64,000 nt of DNA from CAYRSS01 sp964426945 (GCA_964426945.1 CAYRSS010000006.1:1-64000); one strand, 5' to 3'. Shown: positions 51,549-60,690, counted from the stretch's first letter. The notes: generated by a model from the letters alone, not told the origin. A program made the numbers and translations.

Positions 51549-52856
51549 TCAGCGCGCGGACTGAAGAACGGCCCGTGCCGCCGTGATCGTCGTGTCGATC
51601 GCGGCTTCGTCGTGGGCGAGCGAGAGGAACCACGCTTCGTACCCGCTGGGTGGCAGGTGGACGCCGGCGGCCAGCATCGCGTGGAAGAACCGGGCGAAGC
51701 GCGGGTGATCGGACGCGGCGGCGGCCTGAAAACTCCGCACAGCGAAAGGTGATGCGGCTGCGTCGGACGCCGACTCGCCGGAGAAGAACACCGTCAGCAT
51801 CGACCCGACGCGCTGCACTGCCGCCGCCACGCCAGCCGCGGCGAGCTCGCCGCGCAGGCCGGCCTCAAGACGGGCGCCGAGCGCTTCCAGCCGGTCGTAC
51901 GCGGCCTCATCAAGCAGCCGGAGCGTCGCCACCCCGGCGGCCGCACACACCGGGTTGCCCGACAGCGTGCCGGCCTGGTACACCGGGCCGCTCGGGGCGA
52001 TCATCTGCATCAGCCGGGCCGGTCCGCCGTACGCCCCGACCGGCAGCCCGCCGCCGATGACCTTGCCGAACGTGGTCAGATCCGCGCGGACGCCGAATCG
52101 CTCGCCCGCCCCGCCGCGGGCGACGCGGAACCCGGTCATGACCTCGTCGAAGATCAGCAGCGATCCGTGACGGTCGGCCAGCGTCCGCAGCCCCTCCAGA
52201 AACCCCGGCTCCGGCGGCACCACCCCCATGTTGCCGGCGACCGGCTCGACGAGAATCGCCGCGACACGGTCGGGAGCGTGGGCGAAGAGCTGCTCGACCG
52301 CGGCGAGGTCGTTGTACGCCGCGATCAGCGTATCGGCCGCCGCTCCGGCGGTGACGCCCGGCGAATCGGGCAGCCCCAGCGTCGCCACGCCCGAACCCGC
52401 GCGGGCCAGCAGCGCGTCGGCGTGGCCGTGATAGCCGCCGTCAAACTTGATGATCAGCGGCCGGTCCGTCGCCGCCCGGGCCAGCCGCACGGCACTCATC
52501 ACCGCTTCGGTGCCGGAGTTCACCAGGCGCACCATCTCGACACCGGGCGCGCGGGCGATGATCGCTTCGGCGAGTTCGAGCTCCGGGCGTGAGGGCGCGC
52601 CGTAGCTCAGCCCGTCGCGCGCGGCGCGGGCGACGGCTTCGACCACCGCCGGGTGGGCGTGGCCCGCGATCATGGCGCCCCACGAACCGATGTAGTCGAC
52701 GTAATCCCGTCCGTCGACGTCGATCAGTCGGCAGCCGGCGGCGCTGGCGATCACCCGCGGCGTGCCCCCCACGCCGCGAAAGCTGCGCACGGGAGAATTG
52801 ACTCCACCGGGGAGCCGCTCGCGGGCGCGGGCCATGTATTCGTCAGATCGGGACAT
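51549..52856 (-). CDS. hemL: Glutamate-1-semialdehyde 2,1-aminomutase
   Basis: PLP enzyme making 5-aminolevulinate from glutamate-1-semialdehyde. It has 435 residues. Hallmarks are the N-terminus ARERLPGGVNSPVRSFRGVG, VRLVNSGTEAVMSAVRLAR, KFDGGYHGHADALL, EPVAGNMGVVPPEPGFLEGL, FDEVMTGFRV and the PLP lysine in LTTFGKVIGGGLPVGAYGG. ATG 52856 (MSRSDEYMARARERL). It is the distal gene of the sulfur/siroheme operon, 35 bases after hemB. Its presence with hemA shows the C5 route to 5-aminolevulinate. Confidence 0.96.
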   Translation of the reverse strand: MSRSDEYMARARERLPGGVNSPVRSFRGVGGTPRVIASAAGCRLIDVDGRDYVDYIGSWGAMIAGHAHPAVVEAVARAARDGLSYGAPSRPELELAEAIIARAPGVEMVRLVNSGTEAVMSAVRLARAATDRPLIIKFDGGYHGHADALLARAGSGVATLGLPDSPGVTAGAAADTLIAAYNDLAAVEQLFAHAPDRVAAILVEPVAGNMGVVPPEPGFLEGLRTLADRHGSLLIFDEVMTGFRVARGGAGERFGVRADLTTFGKVIGGGLPVGAYGGPARLMQMIAPSGPVYQAGTLSGNPVCAAAGVATLRLLDEAAYDRLEALGARLEAGLRGELAAAGVAAAVQRVGSMLTVFFSGESASDAAASPFAVRSFQAAAASDHPRFARFFHAMLAAGVHLPPSGYEAWFLSLAHDEAAIDTTITAARAVLQSAR

Positions 52857-52891
52857 CGGGTAGCGTGTTTCGCGCCGCGTGGCGAAAGCGG

Positions 52892-53884
52892 TCATCCCCG
52901 CGCCAGCCACGCGGCGGCCTGGCGCGCGAAATAGGTGATGATGATGTCGGCCCCGGCCCGGCGGATAGCGGTGAGCGACTCGAGCACCGCGGCGCGCTCG
53001 TCGAGCCAGCCGTTGGCCGCCGCCGCGCAGATCATCGCATACTCGCCGCTTACCTGGTAGGCCGCGAAGCGGGCGGTCGGAAGCTCGTCGCGCAGGTAAC
53101 GCAGCACGTCGAGACAGGGCAGCGCGGGTTTGACCATGAGCAGGTCCGCGCCTTCCGCCAGATCGAGCCGAGCCTCGGCGAGGGCCTCGCGGACGTTGGC
53201 GGGATCCATCTGGTAGGTTTTGCGATCACCGAACCGCGGCGCCGAATCGGCCGCTTCACGGAACGGACCGTAGAAGCTCGACGCGTATTTCACGGCGTAG
53301 GAAAGCACGCCCACCTCGACGTGTCCGGCGACGTCGAGCGCCGCGCGGATTGCCCCGACCATGCCGTCCATCATCGCGCTGGGGGCGACGAGATCGGCCC
53401 CGGCGGCGGCGTGCGCGACCGCCGACTGCGCGAGCACGGCGAGCGTGCGATCGTTAGCCACCGACTCGCCATGCAGGACTCCGCAATGGCCGTGATCGGT
53501 GTAGCTGCACACGCACACGTCGGTGAGGACGGCGAGATTCGGGGCCCGATCGCGGACGCGACGAACGGCCAGCGGCACGATGCCCGCCGGGTCGGCGGCG
53601 CGCGAGCCGGTTGCGTCTTTCACAGCGGGCACACCGAAGAGCAGCACCGCGCCAACGCCCGACTCGACGACGGCGTCGATCTCCCGGTCGAGACCGTCCA
53701 GTGTCACACGGTTGACACCCGGCATCGCCGCAATCGGCCCAGCCTGGTCCGTGCTTTGCACGACAAACAGCGGCTGTACCAGCGCGTCGCGCGGCACGTG
53801 CGTCTCGCGAACGAGGGCGCGCAGGGCGGCTGTGCGTCGCAGGCGACGCGGGCGGTGTTGCGGATGGGGAAGGTCGTCATTCAT
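52892..53884 (-). CDS. hemB: Porphobilinogen synthase (delta-aminolevulinate dehydratase)
   Basis: Joins two 5-aminolevulinate molecules to porphobilinogen. The 330-residue protein has the active-site lysines in SYAVKYASSFYGPFR and MVKPALPCLDVLR. The metal-site cysteines lie in TDVCVCSYTDHGHCG, the Zn-type pattern with three cysteines, and YQVSGEYAMI is also present. ATG 53884 overlaps the cobA-hemD stop by four bases. It precedes hemL in the siroheme operon. Confidence 0.96.
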   Translation of the reverse strand: MNDDLPHPQHRPRRLRRTAALRALVRETHVPRDALVQPLFVVQSTDQAGPIAAMPGVNRVTLDGLDREIDAVVESGVGAVLLFGVPAVKDATGSRAADPAGIVPLAVRRVRDRAPNLAVLTDVCVCSYTDHGHCGVLHGESVANDRTLAVLAQSAVAHAAAGADLVAPSAMMDGMVGAIRAALDVAGHVEVGVLSYAVKYASSFYGPFREAADSAPRFGDRKTYQMDPANVREALAEARLDLAEGADLLMVKPALPCLDVLRYLRDELPTARFAAYQVSGEYAMICAAAANGWLDERAAVLESLTAIRRAGADIIITYFARQAAAWLARG

Positions 53885-55401
53885 GGCTTCGAGCCGGACA
53901 CGGCGTCACCCGGCGACAGGGCGGAGCAGAGGGCTTCGATGACGCCGGCCTCGTTGTGCCGGTCGGCCACGACGTCGGGACAGAGGCCGGCTTCACGGGC
54001 GGCCGCGGCCGTCGTCGGGCCGATGCACACGATGATCCCCCGTCCGCGCGGCAGGTCAAGCGCGGCGACGCGCTGCGCCGCCGATGGGCTGAACAGCACG
54101 ATCGCATCCACCCCCTCGCGCAGCAGCGACCGCGCCGCGGGCGGCGGATCGACCGGAGTCATCGTGTAGGCGACCACATCGTCGACGGTTGCACCGGCGG
54201 ATTGCAGGGCGGCGGTCAGTGTGGGCGCGGCCCGCGCCGAGCGCGGATAGAGCACCCGCGCTCCGCGGACGTGCGGAGCGAGAGCCGCCGCCAGCGAGTC
54301 GGCGCAGTGCCGCGCAGGCACCAGGTCCGGGCGCAGGCCGAGCCGCGCCGCCGCGCGGGCCGTCGCCGGGCCGACGCAAGCGATGCGTACGCGCGTCAGT
54401 GCCCGTGCGTCGCGATCCCGTGCGCGCAGCGCTCGCCCGAACGCGCGCACGCCGTGCATCGACGTCAGCACGAGCCAGTCGTACCGCGAGAACTCATCGA
54501 TGGCGCCGTGCACCGTATCTGCGCCATACACCGCGCGGAGCAGCGGACAGTGAATGACGCGCGCCCCCAGCGCGAGGAGCGCGTCGCGGGTCGATTCGCC
54601 GACGGATCGCGGCCGCGTCAGCAGTACGCGCCGCCCCGCCAGCGGGCGTCCTTCGCCTGGCGCTGCGTCGGCGCCGGCTGAGGCCAGCCGGGCGACCTCG
54701 CCGACGATGGTGACCATCGGCGCGGCGAGCGCCGCGGCGTCAACGCGATCGGCGATGTCGGCCAGCGAGGCAATGACGTGTCGCTGGTGATTCGTGGTGG
54801 CCTGCTGCACACACGCGACGGGTGTGTCGGCCGGGCGACCGGCGGCAATCATCGAAGCGGCGAAGTCGCTCAGCGCCGCGCGGCCCATAAGTACAATGAT
54901 GGTGTCGAGCCCCGCCAGCGCCGCGTAGTCGAGCGGCGGACCCGGATACTCGGGATCAACGTGAGCCGTGACCACCGCGAACGAGCGGGCGATGCGCCGC
55001 GCGGTGACGGGAACGCCGATCGCCGCGGGTGCGGCGACGGCGCTGGTCACACCGGGCACCACGTGACAGGCGACGCCTGCGGCGCGGCAGGCCTCGAGTT
55101 CTTCCCAGCCCCGCCCGAAGACGAAAGGGTCGCCGCCCTTCAGCCGCACGACGCGGCGGCCCACCCGCGCGTGGCCGACCAGCAGATCGTTGATTTCCTC
55201 CTGTGTCAGCGTCGCCGCACCGGGCGACTTGCCGGCGTCGATGATCGTGGCGCGGGAACGCACCTCCGACAGGAGTTCGCGCGGGATGAGTCGATCGTGA
55301 ATGACAACCTCGGCCCGGCGGAGCAGGGCGAGGCCGGTGACCGTGATCAATCCCGGATCGCCCGGTCCGGCGCCCACGAGATGCACCACGCCGCCGGTCA
55401 T
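53881..55401 (-). CDS. cobA-hemD: Fused uroporphyrinogen-III methyltransferase / uroporphyrinogen-III synthase
   Basis: A 506-residue two-domain enzyme. Residues 1-245 are SUMT (CobA), which makes precorrin-2 from uroporphyrinogen III with SAM: VHLVGAGPGDPGLITVTGL, VVRLKGGDPFVFGRG, HVVPGVTSAVAAPAAIGVP and IVLMGRAALS are diagnostic. Residues 258-500 are uroporphyrinogen-III synthase (HemD), with LAGRRVLLTRP, YDWLVLTSMHGVRAFG, LYPRSARAAPTLTAAL and IVLFSPSAAQRVAAL. This CobA-HemD order is known from other bacteria. It overlaps cbiX-hemC and hemB by ATGA on both sides. Together with HemC it makes precorrin-2 from porphobilinogen. Confidence 0.94.
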   Translation of the reverse strand: MTGGVVHLVGAGPGDPGLITVTGLALLRRAEVVIHDRLIPRELLSEVRSRATIIDAGKSPGAATLTQEEINDLLVGHARVGRRVVRLKGGDPFVFGRGWEELEACRAAGVACHVVPGVTSAVAAPAAIGVPVTARRIARSFAVVTAHVDPEYPGPPLDYAALAGLDTIIVLMGRAALSDFAASMIAAGRPADTPVACVQQATTNHQRHVIASLADIADRVDAAALAAPMVTIVGEVARLASAGADAAPGEGRPLAGRRVLLTRPRSVGESTRDALLALGARVIHCPLLRAVYGADTVHGAIDEFSRYDWLVLTSMHGVRAFGRALRARDRDARALTRVRIACVGPATARAAARLGLRPDLVPARHCADSLAAALAPHVRGARVLYPRSARAAPTLTAALQSAGATVDDVVAYTMTPVDPPPAARSLLREGVDAIVLFSPSAAQRVAALDLPRGRGIIVCIGPTTAAAAREAGLCPDVVADRHNEAGVIEALCSALSPGDAVSGSKP

Positions 55402-57089
55402 GTCATCGCCTCGCTCGTCGACGCCTGCCGGGCGGCATGAAGTCGCCGGGTGACCAGGGCGGCTGCGGCCCGGGGGGTGTCCCCTTCGGCTTCGGCATCC
55501 CACGCCGCGTCGCCGTCTTCGCTGAGCAGCCGGCCGCGCAAGTACACAGGCCCCGTGGCCCCGCACGTCGCCAGCGCGGCCACGGTGACGGCGCGATCGG
55601 CGTCGAAGGCGGCTTGAAGCGCCCACTCGGCGTCCGCGGCGCGCTGCGTTGCGGGATCATGGAGTGGTGCAGCGAGTGTCAGCGCTGTGTCGTCGTCCTC
55701 GCGCGCCTGAACCACCAGCACCCCCTGCCCCGGCGCGGGCAGCATCGCCAGCTCAGTGAACCGCTCGCTGGTGCGATCGGCCAATCCGAGCCGCTCAAGG
55801 CCTGCGAGGGCGAGGATCGCAGCGTCGAATCGGCCGTGCTCCACCTGCGCCACGCGCGACTCCACCGGTCCGCGGATGGTCGCGACGCGCAGGTCCGGGC
55901 GCAGACGGCGAAGCTGAGCCGCACGGCGGGGGCTGCTGGTGCCAACGAGCGCGCCGGGCGGCAGGTCGGCCAGCCGCTTGCCGTCGCGCGACACCAGCGC
56001 CTCGCGCGCATCCTGTCGCGGCAGAAAGGCGGCGAGCCGAAGCCCCGGCGTCGCCCGGGCTGGCAGATCCTTCAGACAGTGCACAGCCAGGTCGATCTCG
56101 CCGCCGCGCAGCGCGGCCTCGATGTCGTCGGCGAAGGGGGCATCGCCGGGCAGATCGACAATCGCGCTGGCCTGATCGCGATCACCCGGCGTGGAGAGCT
56201 CGACGATGTCGACCAGTGCCCTGCGCCCTCGCAGAAGTCCGGCGACGAGGTTCGCCTGCCATCGGGCCATGGCGCTGCCGCGCGTGCCAAGGCGGAAGGT
56301 GCGCGGGATTCTCGCCTTCGGTACGGCGTCGGCAACAGCCGTTAGCGCGAGGTCGAACACCAGTTGCTCGATGCGCGGATCAGCGCCGATTGCCGCGTCG
56401 CAAAGTATCCGTCGGCCGGACACTTCTGCAAGAAGCGGCCAGGTCGGGTCGATGGTCTCCGGAATCCCCAGGGCCGCGGGGATGTCGCGCGCCGCGTGCG
56501 GGCCATTGCTGATGAGAAACGGGATCACGAGCAGATCGCGATCACCGACGGCCGCCACAACCTCCGCCACGCCCGGTGCTTCGTCCAGAAACGCCGGGCG
56601 GACATCAGCACAGACGCCGCGGCCGCGCAGCCGCTCGGCGAGGGCGAACGTGGAAGCGCTGCTCTTTGGATGTCTCGGCGTGCCGTGGCCGACGACTATC
56701 AGCGTGGTGCGCGAGGGGTCGCCCCGGCCGAGCCGCAGCAGTTCGACAGCGCGTTGCTCCACCAGCGACGCGAGTTGTGGATGCAGGCCCAGCGCCGGGG
56801 TGATTTGAACCGCAGCCGCCTCGAAGCGCGGGCTCCGCCGTAACTCGCGCGGCAGGACGACCTGCGCATACCACCCGTCCGCGGCCATAAAGGGGACGAC
56901 GATCACGCGCGGTGCCGCGGTAGCGGTCAGCGCGTCGGCGAAGGACGGCTCGCCATGGTGAAAGGCGGCGAGCACTTCGGTGAAAGGGCCGCGTGACGCG
57001 AGGCGGCGGGCAAGGGCGCGGACATCCTCCAGCACGCCCGCGTCATGGCGCGAGCCGTGGGCGGCCAGAATGAGCGCCACATCGGTCAC
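55398..57089 (-). CDS. cbiX-hemC: CbiX-like chelatase fused to hydroxymethylbilane synthase
   Basis: 563 residues from GTG 57089. Residues 1-245 are two CbiX/SirB-type half-domains: LILAAHGSRHDAGVLEDVR with the first catalytic His, and TLIVVGHGTPRHPKSS with the second. They would insert cobalt or iron into sirohydrochlorin. Residues 264-563 are hydroxymethylbilane synthase: FRLGTRGSAMARWQANLVA, HCLKDLPA, LVGTSSPRRAAQLRRLRPDL and the cofactor cysteine C509 in LATCGATGP. I know no routine fusion of these two activities, so the gene is unusual. It overlaps hemA and cobA-hemD, and one transcript would supply both the early and the final step of siroheme synthesis. Confidence 0.92.
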   Translation of the reverse strand: MTDVALILAAHGSRHDAGVLEDVRALARRLASRGPFTEVLAAFHHGEPSFADALTATAAPRVIVVPFMAADGWYAQVVLPRELRRSPRFEAAAVQITPALGLHPQLASLVEQRAVELLRLGRGDPSRTTLIVVGHGTPRHPKSSASTFALAERLRGRGVCADVRPAFLDEAPGVAEVVAAVGDRDLLVIPFLISNGPHAARDIPAALGIPETIDPTWPLLAEVSGRRILCDAAIGADPRIEQLVFDLALTAVADAVPKARIPRTFRLGTRGSAMARWQANLVAGLLRGRRALVDIVELSTPGDRDQASAIVDLPGDAPFADDIEAALRGGEIDLAVHCLKDLPARATPGLRLAAFLPRQDAREALVSRDGKRLADLPPGALVGTSSPRRAAQLRRLRPDLRVATIRGPVESRVAQVEHGRFDAAILALAGLERLGLADRTSERFTELAMLPAPGQGVLVVQAREDDDTALTLAAPLHDPATQRAADAEWALQAAFDADRAVTVAALATCGATGPVYLRGRLLSEDGDAAWDAEAEGDTPRAAAALVTRRLHAARQASTSEAMT

Positions 57090-58123
57090 GCCGCTCTCCC
57101 CCGCTTCGCGACGAGGCGGCGCCGGGCCGCACGCCACCGTTCAAAGCGATCCACTTCGCGAGCCGCGATCGTCTCCGCCTCGCGCACGCCGGGTTGCTCA
57201 GCGCGCGTTCCGGCCGCGTCGAAGAACGCCTCCAGCGCCACGACGCGCACCCCGGCGACTTGCTCCACGAGCGGCGACACGTTGCGCGGCACGCCGAGAT
57301 CGATCACCAGCCGCGGCGCCGCTTCTGCGGCCCACGCGGCGGCAGCCGCCTCGCCGATCAGGCCGGATCGCGAGGTACACGCGATCACAATGTCGCAGCC
57401 GATCAGGGCCTCGGCCAGTGCGGCATATTCGGCGCGAGAATCCCCTCCGGCTTCCGCCGCGTGCTGGTTCGCCGCCTGCGCTCGGCCATCCAGCGCCGTG
57501 ACCGTTCCCGCCGGGGCTGCGCGCAGGGCCCGCACAACCTCGGCCGCGAGATGTCCCCGGCCCAGCACGCCGATGCGCTTCGCAGAAGCTGTCCCCTCGC
57601 GCACGATGAGATCAGCAACGCGCTCGGCCAGCCCGCGGCAGGCCGTGTGCAGCGTCGTGTCTCTCGCCACGCACCGTCCCACGTGAATTGCGGCGCGGCC
57701 CAACGCGCACAGCATCGCGTCGAGCGTGCCCGCAGCGCGGGCGACAAGGTACGCCCGCCGGACCTGCCCGGCGATCTGCGACTCGCCGACGATGCGCGAA
57801 TCGAGCCCGGCGGCCACGTGCAGCAGGTGGGCCGCGGCGTCGCTCTCCCCACGGAGGATCAGGGCGTCGTGCAGTTCGCGTCGGTGTGCGCCCGCCGGCA
57901 GCGCCGCGGTGAGCGCAGCGGGATCGGGCAATCGCTCGCCCGCCGCCGAAGTGACGTACACTTCAAACCGCTCACACGTTCGCAGCACCAGCGCTCCGCC
58001 GATCGCGGGCAGGTTGTGCAGCCGCCTTGCCACGGCCTCGGTCGGTTCTGCGCACAGCGCCTCAACCAAGGAGGCCGAGGCCGAAGGCAGGCGAATGGCG
58101 GCAGCGAGCAGCGCTTCGCTCAC
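57086..58123 (-). CDS. hemA: Glutamyl-tRNA reductase (short form)
   Basis: NADPH-dependent reduction of glutamyl-tRNA to glutamate-1-semialdehyde, the first step of the C5 pathway. Catalytic Cys lies in LVLRTCERFEVYV; HLLHVAAGLDSRIVGESQIAGQVRRAY is the family core. The NADPH domain has IGVLGRGHLAAEVVRAL and DIVIACTSRSGL, then LVIDLGVPRNVSPLV. At 345 residues it is about 70 shorter than typical HemA: nearly the whole C-terminal helical dimerisation domain is missing after ETIAAREVDRFERW. GTG start 58123 overlaps the sulfite reductase stop by four bases. Confidence 0.92.
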   Translation of the reverse strand: MSEALLAAAIRLPSASASLVEALCAEPTEAVARRLHNLPAIGGALVLRTCERFEVYVTSAAGERLPDPAALTAALPAGAHRRELHDALILRGESDAAAHLLHVAAGLDSRIVGESQIAGQVRRAYLVARAAGTLDAMLCALGRAAIHVGRCVARDTTLHTACRGLAERVADLIVREGTASAKRIGVLGRGHLAAEVVRALRAAPAGTVTALDGRAQAANQHAAEAGGDSRAEYAALAEALIGCDIVIACTSRSGLIGEAAAAAWAAEAAPRLVIDLGVPRNVSPLVEQVAGVRVVALEAFFDAAGTRAEQPGVREAETIAAREVDRFERWRAARRRLVAKRGRAA

Positions 58124-59856
58124 GACGGCATCTCCAGTTGCACCAGGCCGTGGGTGGGTGTCTCGGCGCCGGTCACGAGCCGGCGCGGCTCATCGTGGTG
58201 CATGAGCCGCTGGTAGAAATCGCTCAGCCCCTCGCCGCCGCGGCGCTGCTTCGCCCACGCGGCCAGCAGCGGCCGGAGCGTATCGGGCAGATCGGCCACG
58301 GCGATGTCGGCGGCGTACAGATCCGCGACCCGGTCGCCGCCCAGCCCGCCGCCGACGTACACGTGGTACACGTCGGGGCGCCGGCCGACGAAGGCGATGT
58401 CGGCGGTGTAGGGTCGCGCGCATCCGTTGGGGCAGCCGGTCATCCGCAACGTGAGCGGGTCGTCGCGCAGCCCCATCGAGTCGAGCATCTCCTCAAATCG
58501 ATCGACCACGGTGGGCATGAGTCGTTCCGACTCGGCCATCGCCAGGCCGCAGGTGGGCAGGGCCGGACAGGCCATCGAGTACCGCCGCGCGGCCGAAAGC
58601 TGCGGCGTCAGCCGGATGCCATGGTCTGACAGCCGCCCTTCCACCTCGGCGGCGGCCGCCGCGCCGAGATCGGTGAGCAGGAGACTCTGCTGCGCGGTCA
58701 GCACGACGCCGGGGCGATAGCGCTGCACGATGTCGCGCAGCCCTGCCTTCAGGCGGCGTCCGCCTTCATCGCGGATGCGGCCGTTTTCGACGAACACGCC
58801 GTAGAAGCAGCGTCCGTCGGGCTGATCGTGATGGCCGAGGTGATCCTGAAAGCCCGGCCGCCCCACGTCGCGCCACGGATGCAGCGTGAAGCTGACACGT
58901 CGACGGAACTCGTCGCGGAACCTTTCGATGCCCCATTCTTCGAGCAGATACTTGAGCCGGGCGTGGCGCCGGTCGGCGCGGTTGCCGAAGTCGCGGAAGA
59001 TCGCCGCGATCGTGCGGATTGTCTCCACGCCGTGATCGGGATCGACAAAGCCGACCGGATCGGCGAGCCGGGCGAAGGTGTCGGCCTTGTTGTGGGTCAT
59101 GCCCATGCCGCCGCCGGCCACGACGTTGAAGCCGACCAGCCGATCGCCCTCGAGAATCGCGATCAGTCCGGCGTCATAGGAATAGATGTCTACGCAGTTG
59201 TCGTGGGCAAGCGAGACGCCGCTCTTGAACTTCCGCGGCAGGTAGGCGTCGCCGTAAAACGGTTCCTTTTCTTCGGTGGTGACGGCCTTCTCATCGCCGA
59301 GCCAGATTTCGTGATAGGCCCGCGACGCGGGGCGAAGCTCCTCGGCGATGCGCCGGGCGATGCTGCGCAGCAACGCATGCGGACGATCGCCCAGCGGCGC
59401 GGGACAGGACATCACGTTGCGCTCCACATCGCCGCAGGCGGACAGCGTGGTGACCAGGTGAGCATTGATCTCGGCGATGGTCGCCTTCAGATCGCGCTTG
59501 AGCACGCCGTGATACTGGATGCCCTGTCGCGTGGTGATCCGCATCGCCCCGCCGGCGTAGCGGTCGGCCAGCTCGTCGAGGGCGAGGTACTGATCCGCCG
59601 AGAGCACACCGCCGGGAATCGCGCAGCGGATCATGAACGAGTAGGCTTCCTCTTCGCCGCGGGCCCGGCGGTCGCGGCGCTCATCGCGGTCATCCTGCTG
59701 ATAGGTGCCGTGGAACTTCAGCAGTTGCGTCGTGTCGTCCGCGAAGTGAGAGGTCGGCTGCGCCAGCTCCTCGGCGATCGTGCCGCGGAGGTGGTGGCTG
59801 GCCTTCTTGATCTTCTCAACCTTCGATTCCTTGATGTCGCCTTCGTCCACAGCCAT
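58120..59856 (-). CDS. sir: Ferredoxin-type assimilatory sulfite (or nitrite) reductase
   Basis: Siroheme/4Fe-4S reductase, 578 residues, that reduces sulfite to sulfide or nitrite to ammonia. Hallmarks are YSFMIRCAIPGGVLSADQYLALDELAD, RITTRQGIQYHGVLK, SACGDVERNVMSCPAPL, YLPRKFKSGVSLAHDN, NVVAGGGMGMTHNK, and the cluster cysteines in CPALPTCGLAMAESE and RMTGCPNGCARPY. cysH lies upstream, which makes sulfite the likely substrate. ATG 59856 is preceded by GGGAGG. It is followed by overlapping tetrapyrrole genes that build its cofactor. Confidence 0.93.
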   Translation of the reverse strand: MAVDEGDIKESKVEKIKKASHHLRGTIAEELAQPTSHFADDTTQLLKFHGTYQQDDRDERRDRRARGEEEAYSFMIRCAIPGGVLSADQYLALDELADRYAGGAMRITTRQGIQYHGVLKRDLKATIAEINAHLVTTLSACGDVERNVMSCPAPLGDRPHALLRSIARRIAEELRPASRAYHEIWLGDEKAVTTEEKEPFYGDAYLPRKFKSGVSLAHDNCVDIYSYDAGLIAILEGDRLVGFNVVAGGGMGMTHNKADTFARLADPVGFVDPDHGVETIRTIAAIFRDFGNRADRRHARLKYLLEEWGIERFRDEFRRRVSFTLHPWRDVGRPGFQDHLGHHDQPDGRCFYGVFVENGRIRDEGGRRLKAGLRDIVQRYRPGVVLTAQQSLLLTDLGAAAAAEVEGRLSDHGIRLTPQLSAARRYSMACPALPTCGLAMAESERLMPTVVDRFEEMLDSMGLRDDPLTLRMTGCPNGCARPYTADIAFVGRRPDVYHVYVGGGLGGDRVADLYAADIAVADLPDTLRPLLAAWAKQRRGGEGLSDFYQRLMHHDEPRRLVTGAETPTHGLVQLEMPS

Positions 59857-59912
59857 GCAGCGCCTCCCGCGATCCGCCCGTTCGATCCGTCGCCGCCAAC
59901 CCGCCCGCAGGG

Positions 59913-60626
59913 TCAGATGCCCGCGCCGTGCAGGCCGCACTCGGTCTTGCCCGTGCCCGTCCACCGCCCGTCGCGGCTGTAGTCCCAGGGCTTCGAGCCC
60001 GGCACCGGCTTGGTGCAGTGCGTGCAGCCTACCGTCGGATACCCTTGCTCATGCAGCGCGTTGTAGGGCACATCGTGCTTTTGAATGTACTCCCACACCT
60101 CGCCGCGCCCCCAGTTGGCCAGCGGACTGACCTTCAGCACCTGGTATTGCCAGTCCCAGTCGATCACCCGGATCGTCTCCCGGGACTTCGATTGGCTGCG
60201 CCGCAACCCGGTGATCCATACGTCCACGCCGCGCATCACGTCGGCCATCGGCAGGACCTTGCGCAGATGGCAGCAGAGATCGGGGTTGGTCTTCCACAAT
60301 TCCGGGCCGTGTCGGGCTGCCTGGTCTTCCGGGCTCAGCGGCGTCGCTGCGCGGATCAGCTCGACATGCGGGTAGCGCTCGGCCATTCGGTCGCGCAGGC
60401 GCAGGGTCTCGGCAAAGAAGAAGCCCGTGTCGATGTAATACACCTGCAGCGGCCGACCGTGACGGGCGTACATGTCGAGCAGCGCGCAGCCTTCCATCCC
60501 GAACGATGTCGTCATGATGAGCCGCTGGTCGGCGAAGCGCTGCAGGCTCCAGGCGACGACCGCGTCCGGCGGGCTGTCTTCGCTCAGCCGGTCGGTTGAC
60601 GCGTTGGATAGCGTGTTCAGGTGCAC
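59913..60626 (-). CDS. cysH: Adenylyl-sulfate (APS/PAPS) reductase
   Basis: Reduces activated sulfate to sulfite with thioredoxin. It has 237 residues, starting at GTG 60626 with GGAGGAC upstream. The nucleotide-binding part has MTTSFGMEGCALLDMYA and YYIDTGFFFAETL. The four cysteines C118-C119, C201 and C204 (PDLCC, GCTHC) that hold a 4Fe-4S cluster in APS reductases are all present, as is the catalytic cysteine in KTECGLH (C230). This pattern favours APS over PAPS as substrate. It is the first structural gene of the operon, immediately behind the attenuator. Confidence 0.94.
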   Translation of the reverse strand: MHLNTLSNASTDRLSEDSPPDAVVAWSLQRFADQRLIMTTSFGMEGCALLDMYARHGRPLQVYYIDTGFFFAETLRLRDRMAERYPHVELIRAATPLSPEDQAARHGPELWKTNPDLCCHLRKVLPMADVMRGVDVWITGLRRSQSKSRETIRVIDWDWQYQVLKVSPLANWGRGEVWEYIQKHDVPYNALHEQGYPTVGCTHCTKPVPGSKPWDYSRDGRWTGTGKTECGLHGAGI

Positions 60627-60690
60627 GGGTCGTCCTCCGGGGACGAAAACGGTGCCGCCGCGGCCCCCTCACGCCGCTGCAGCCCGGCAG

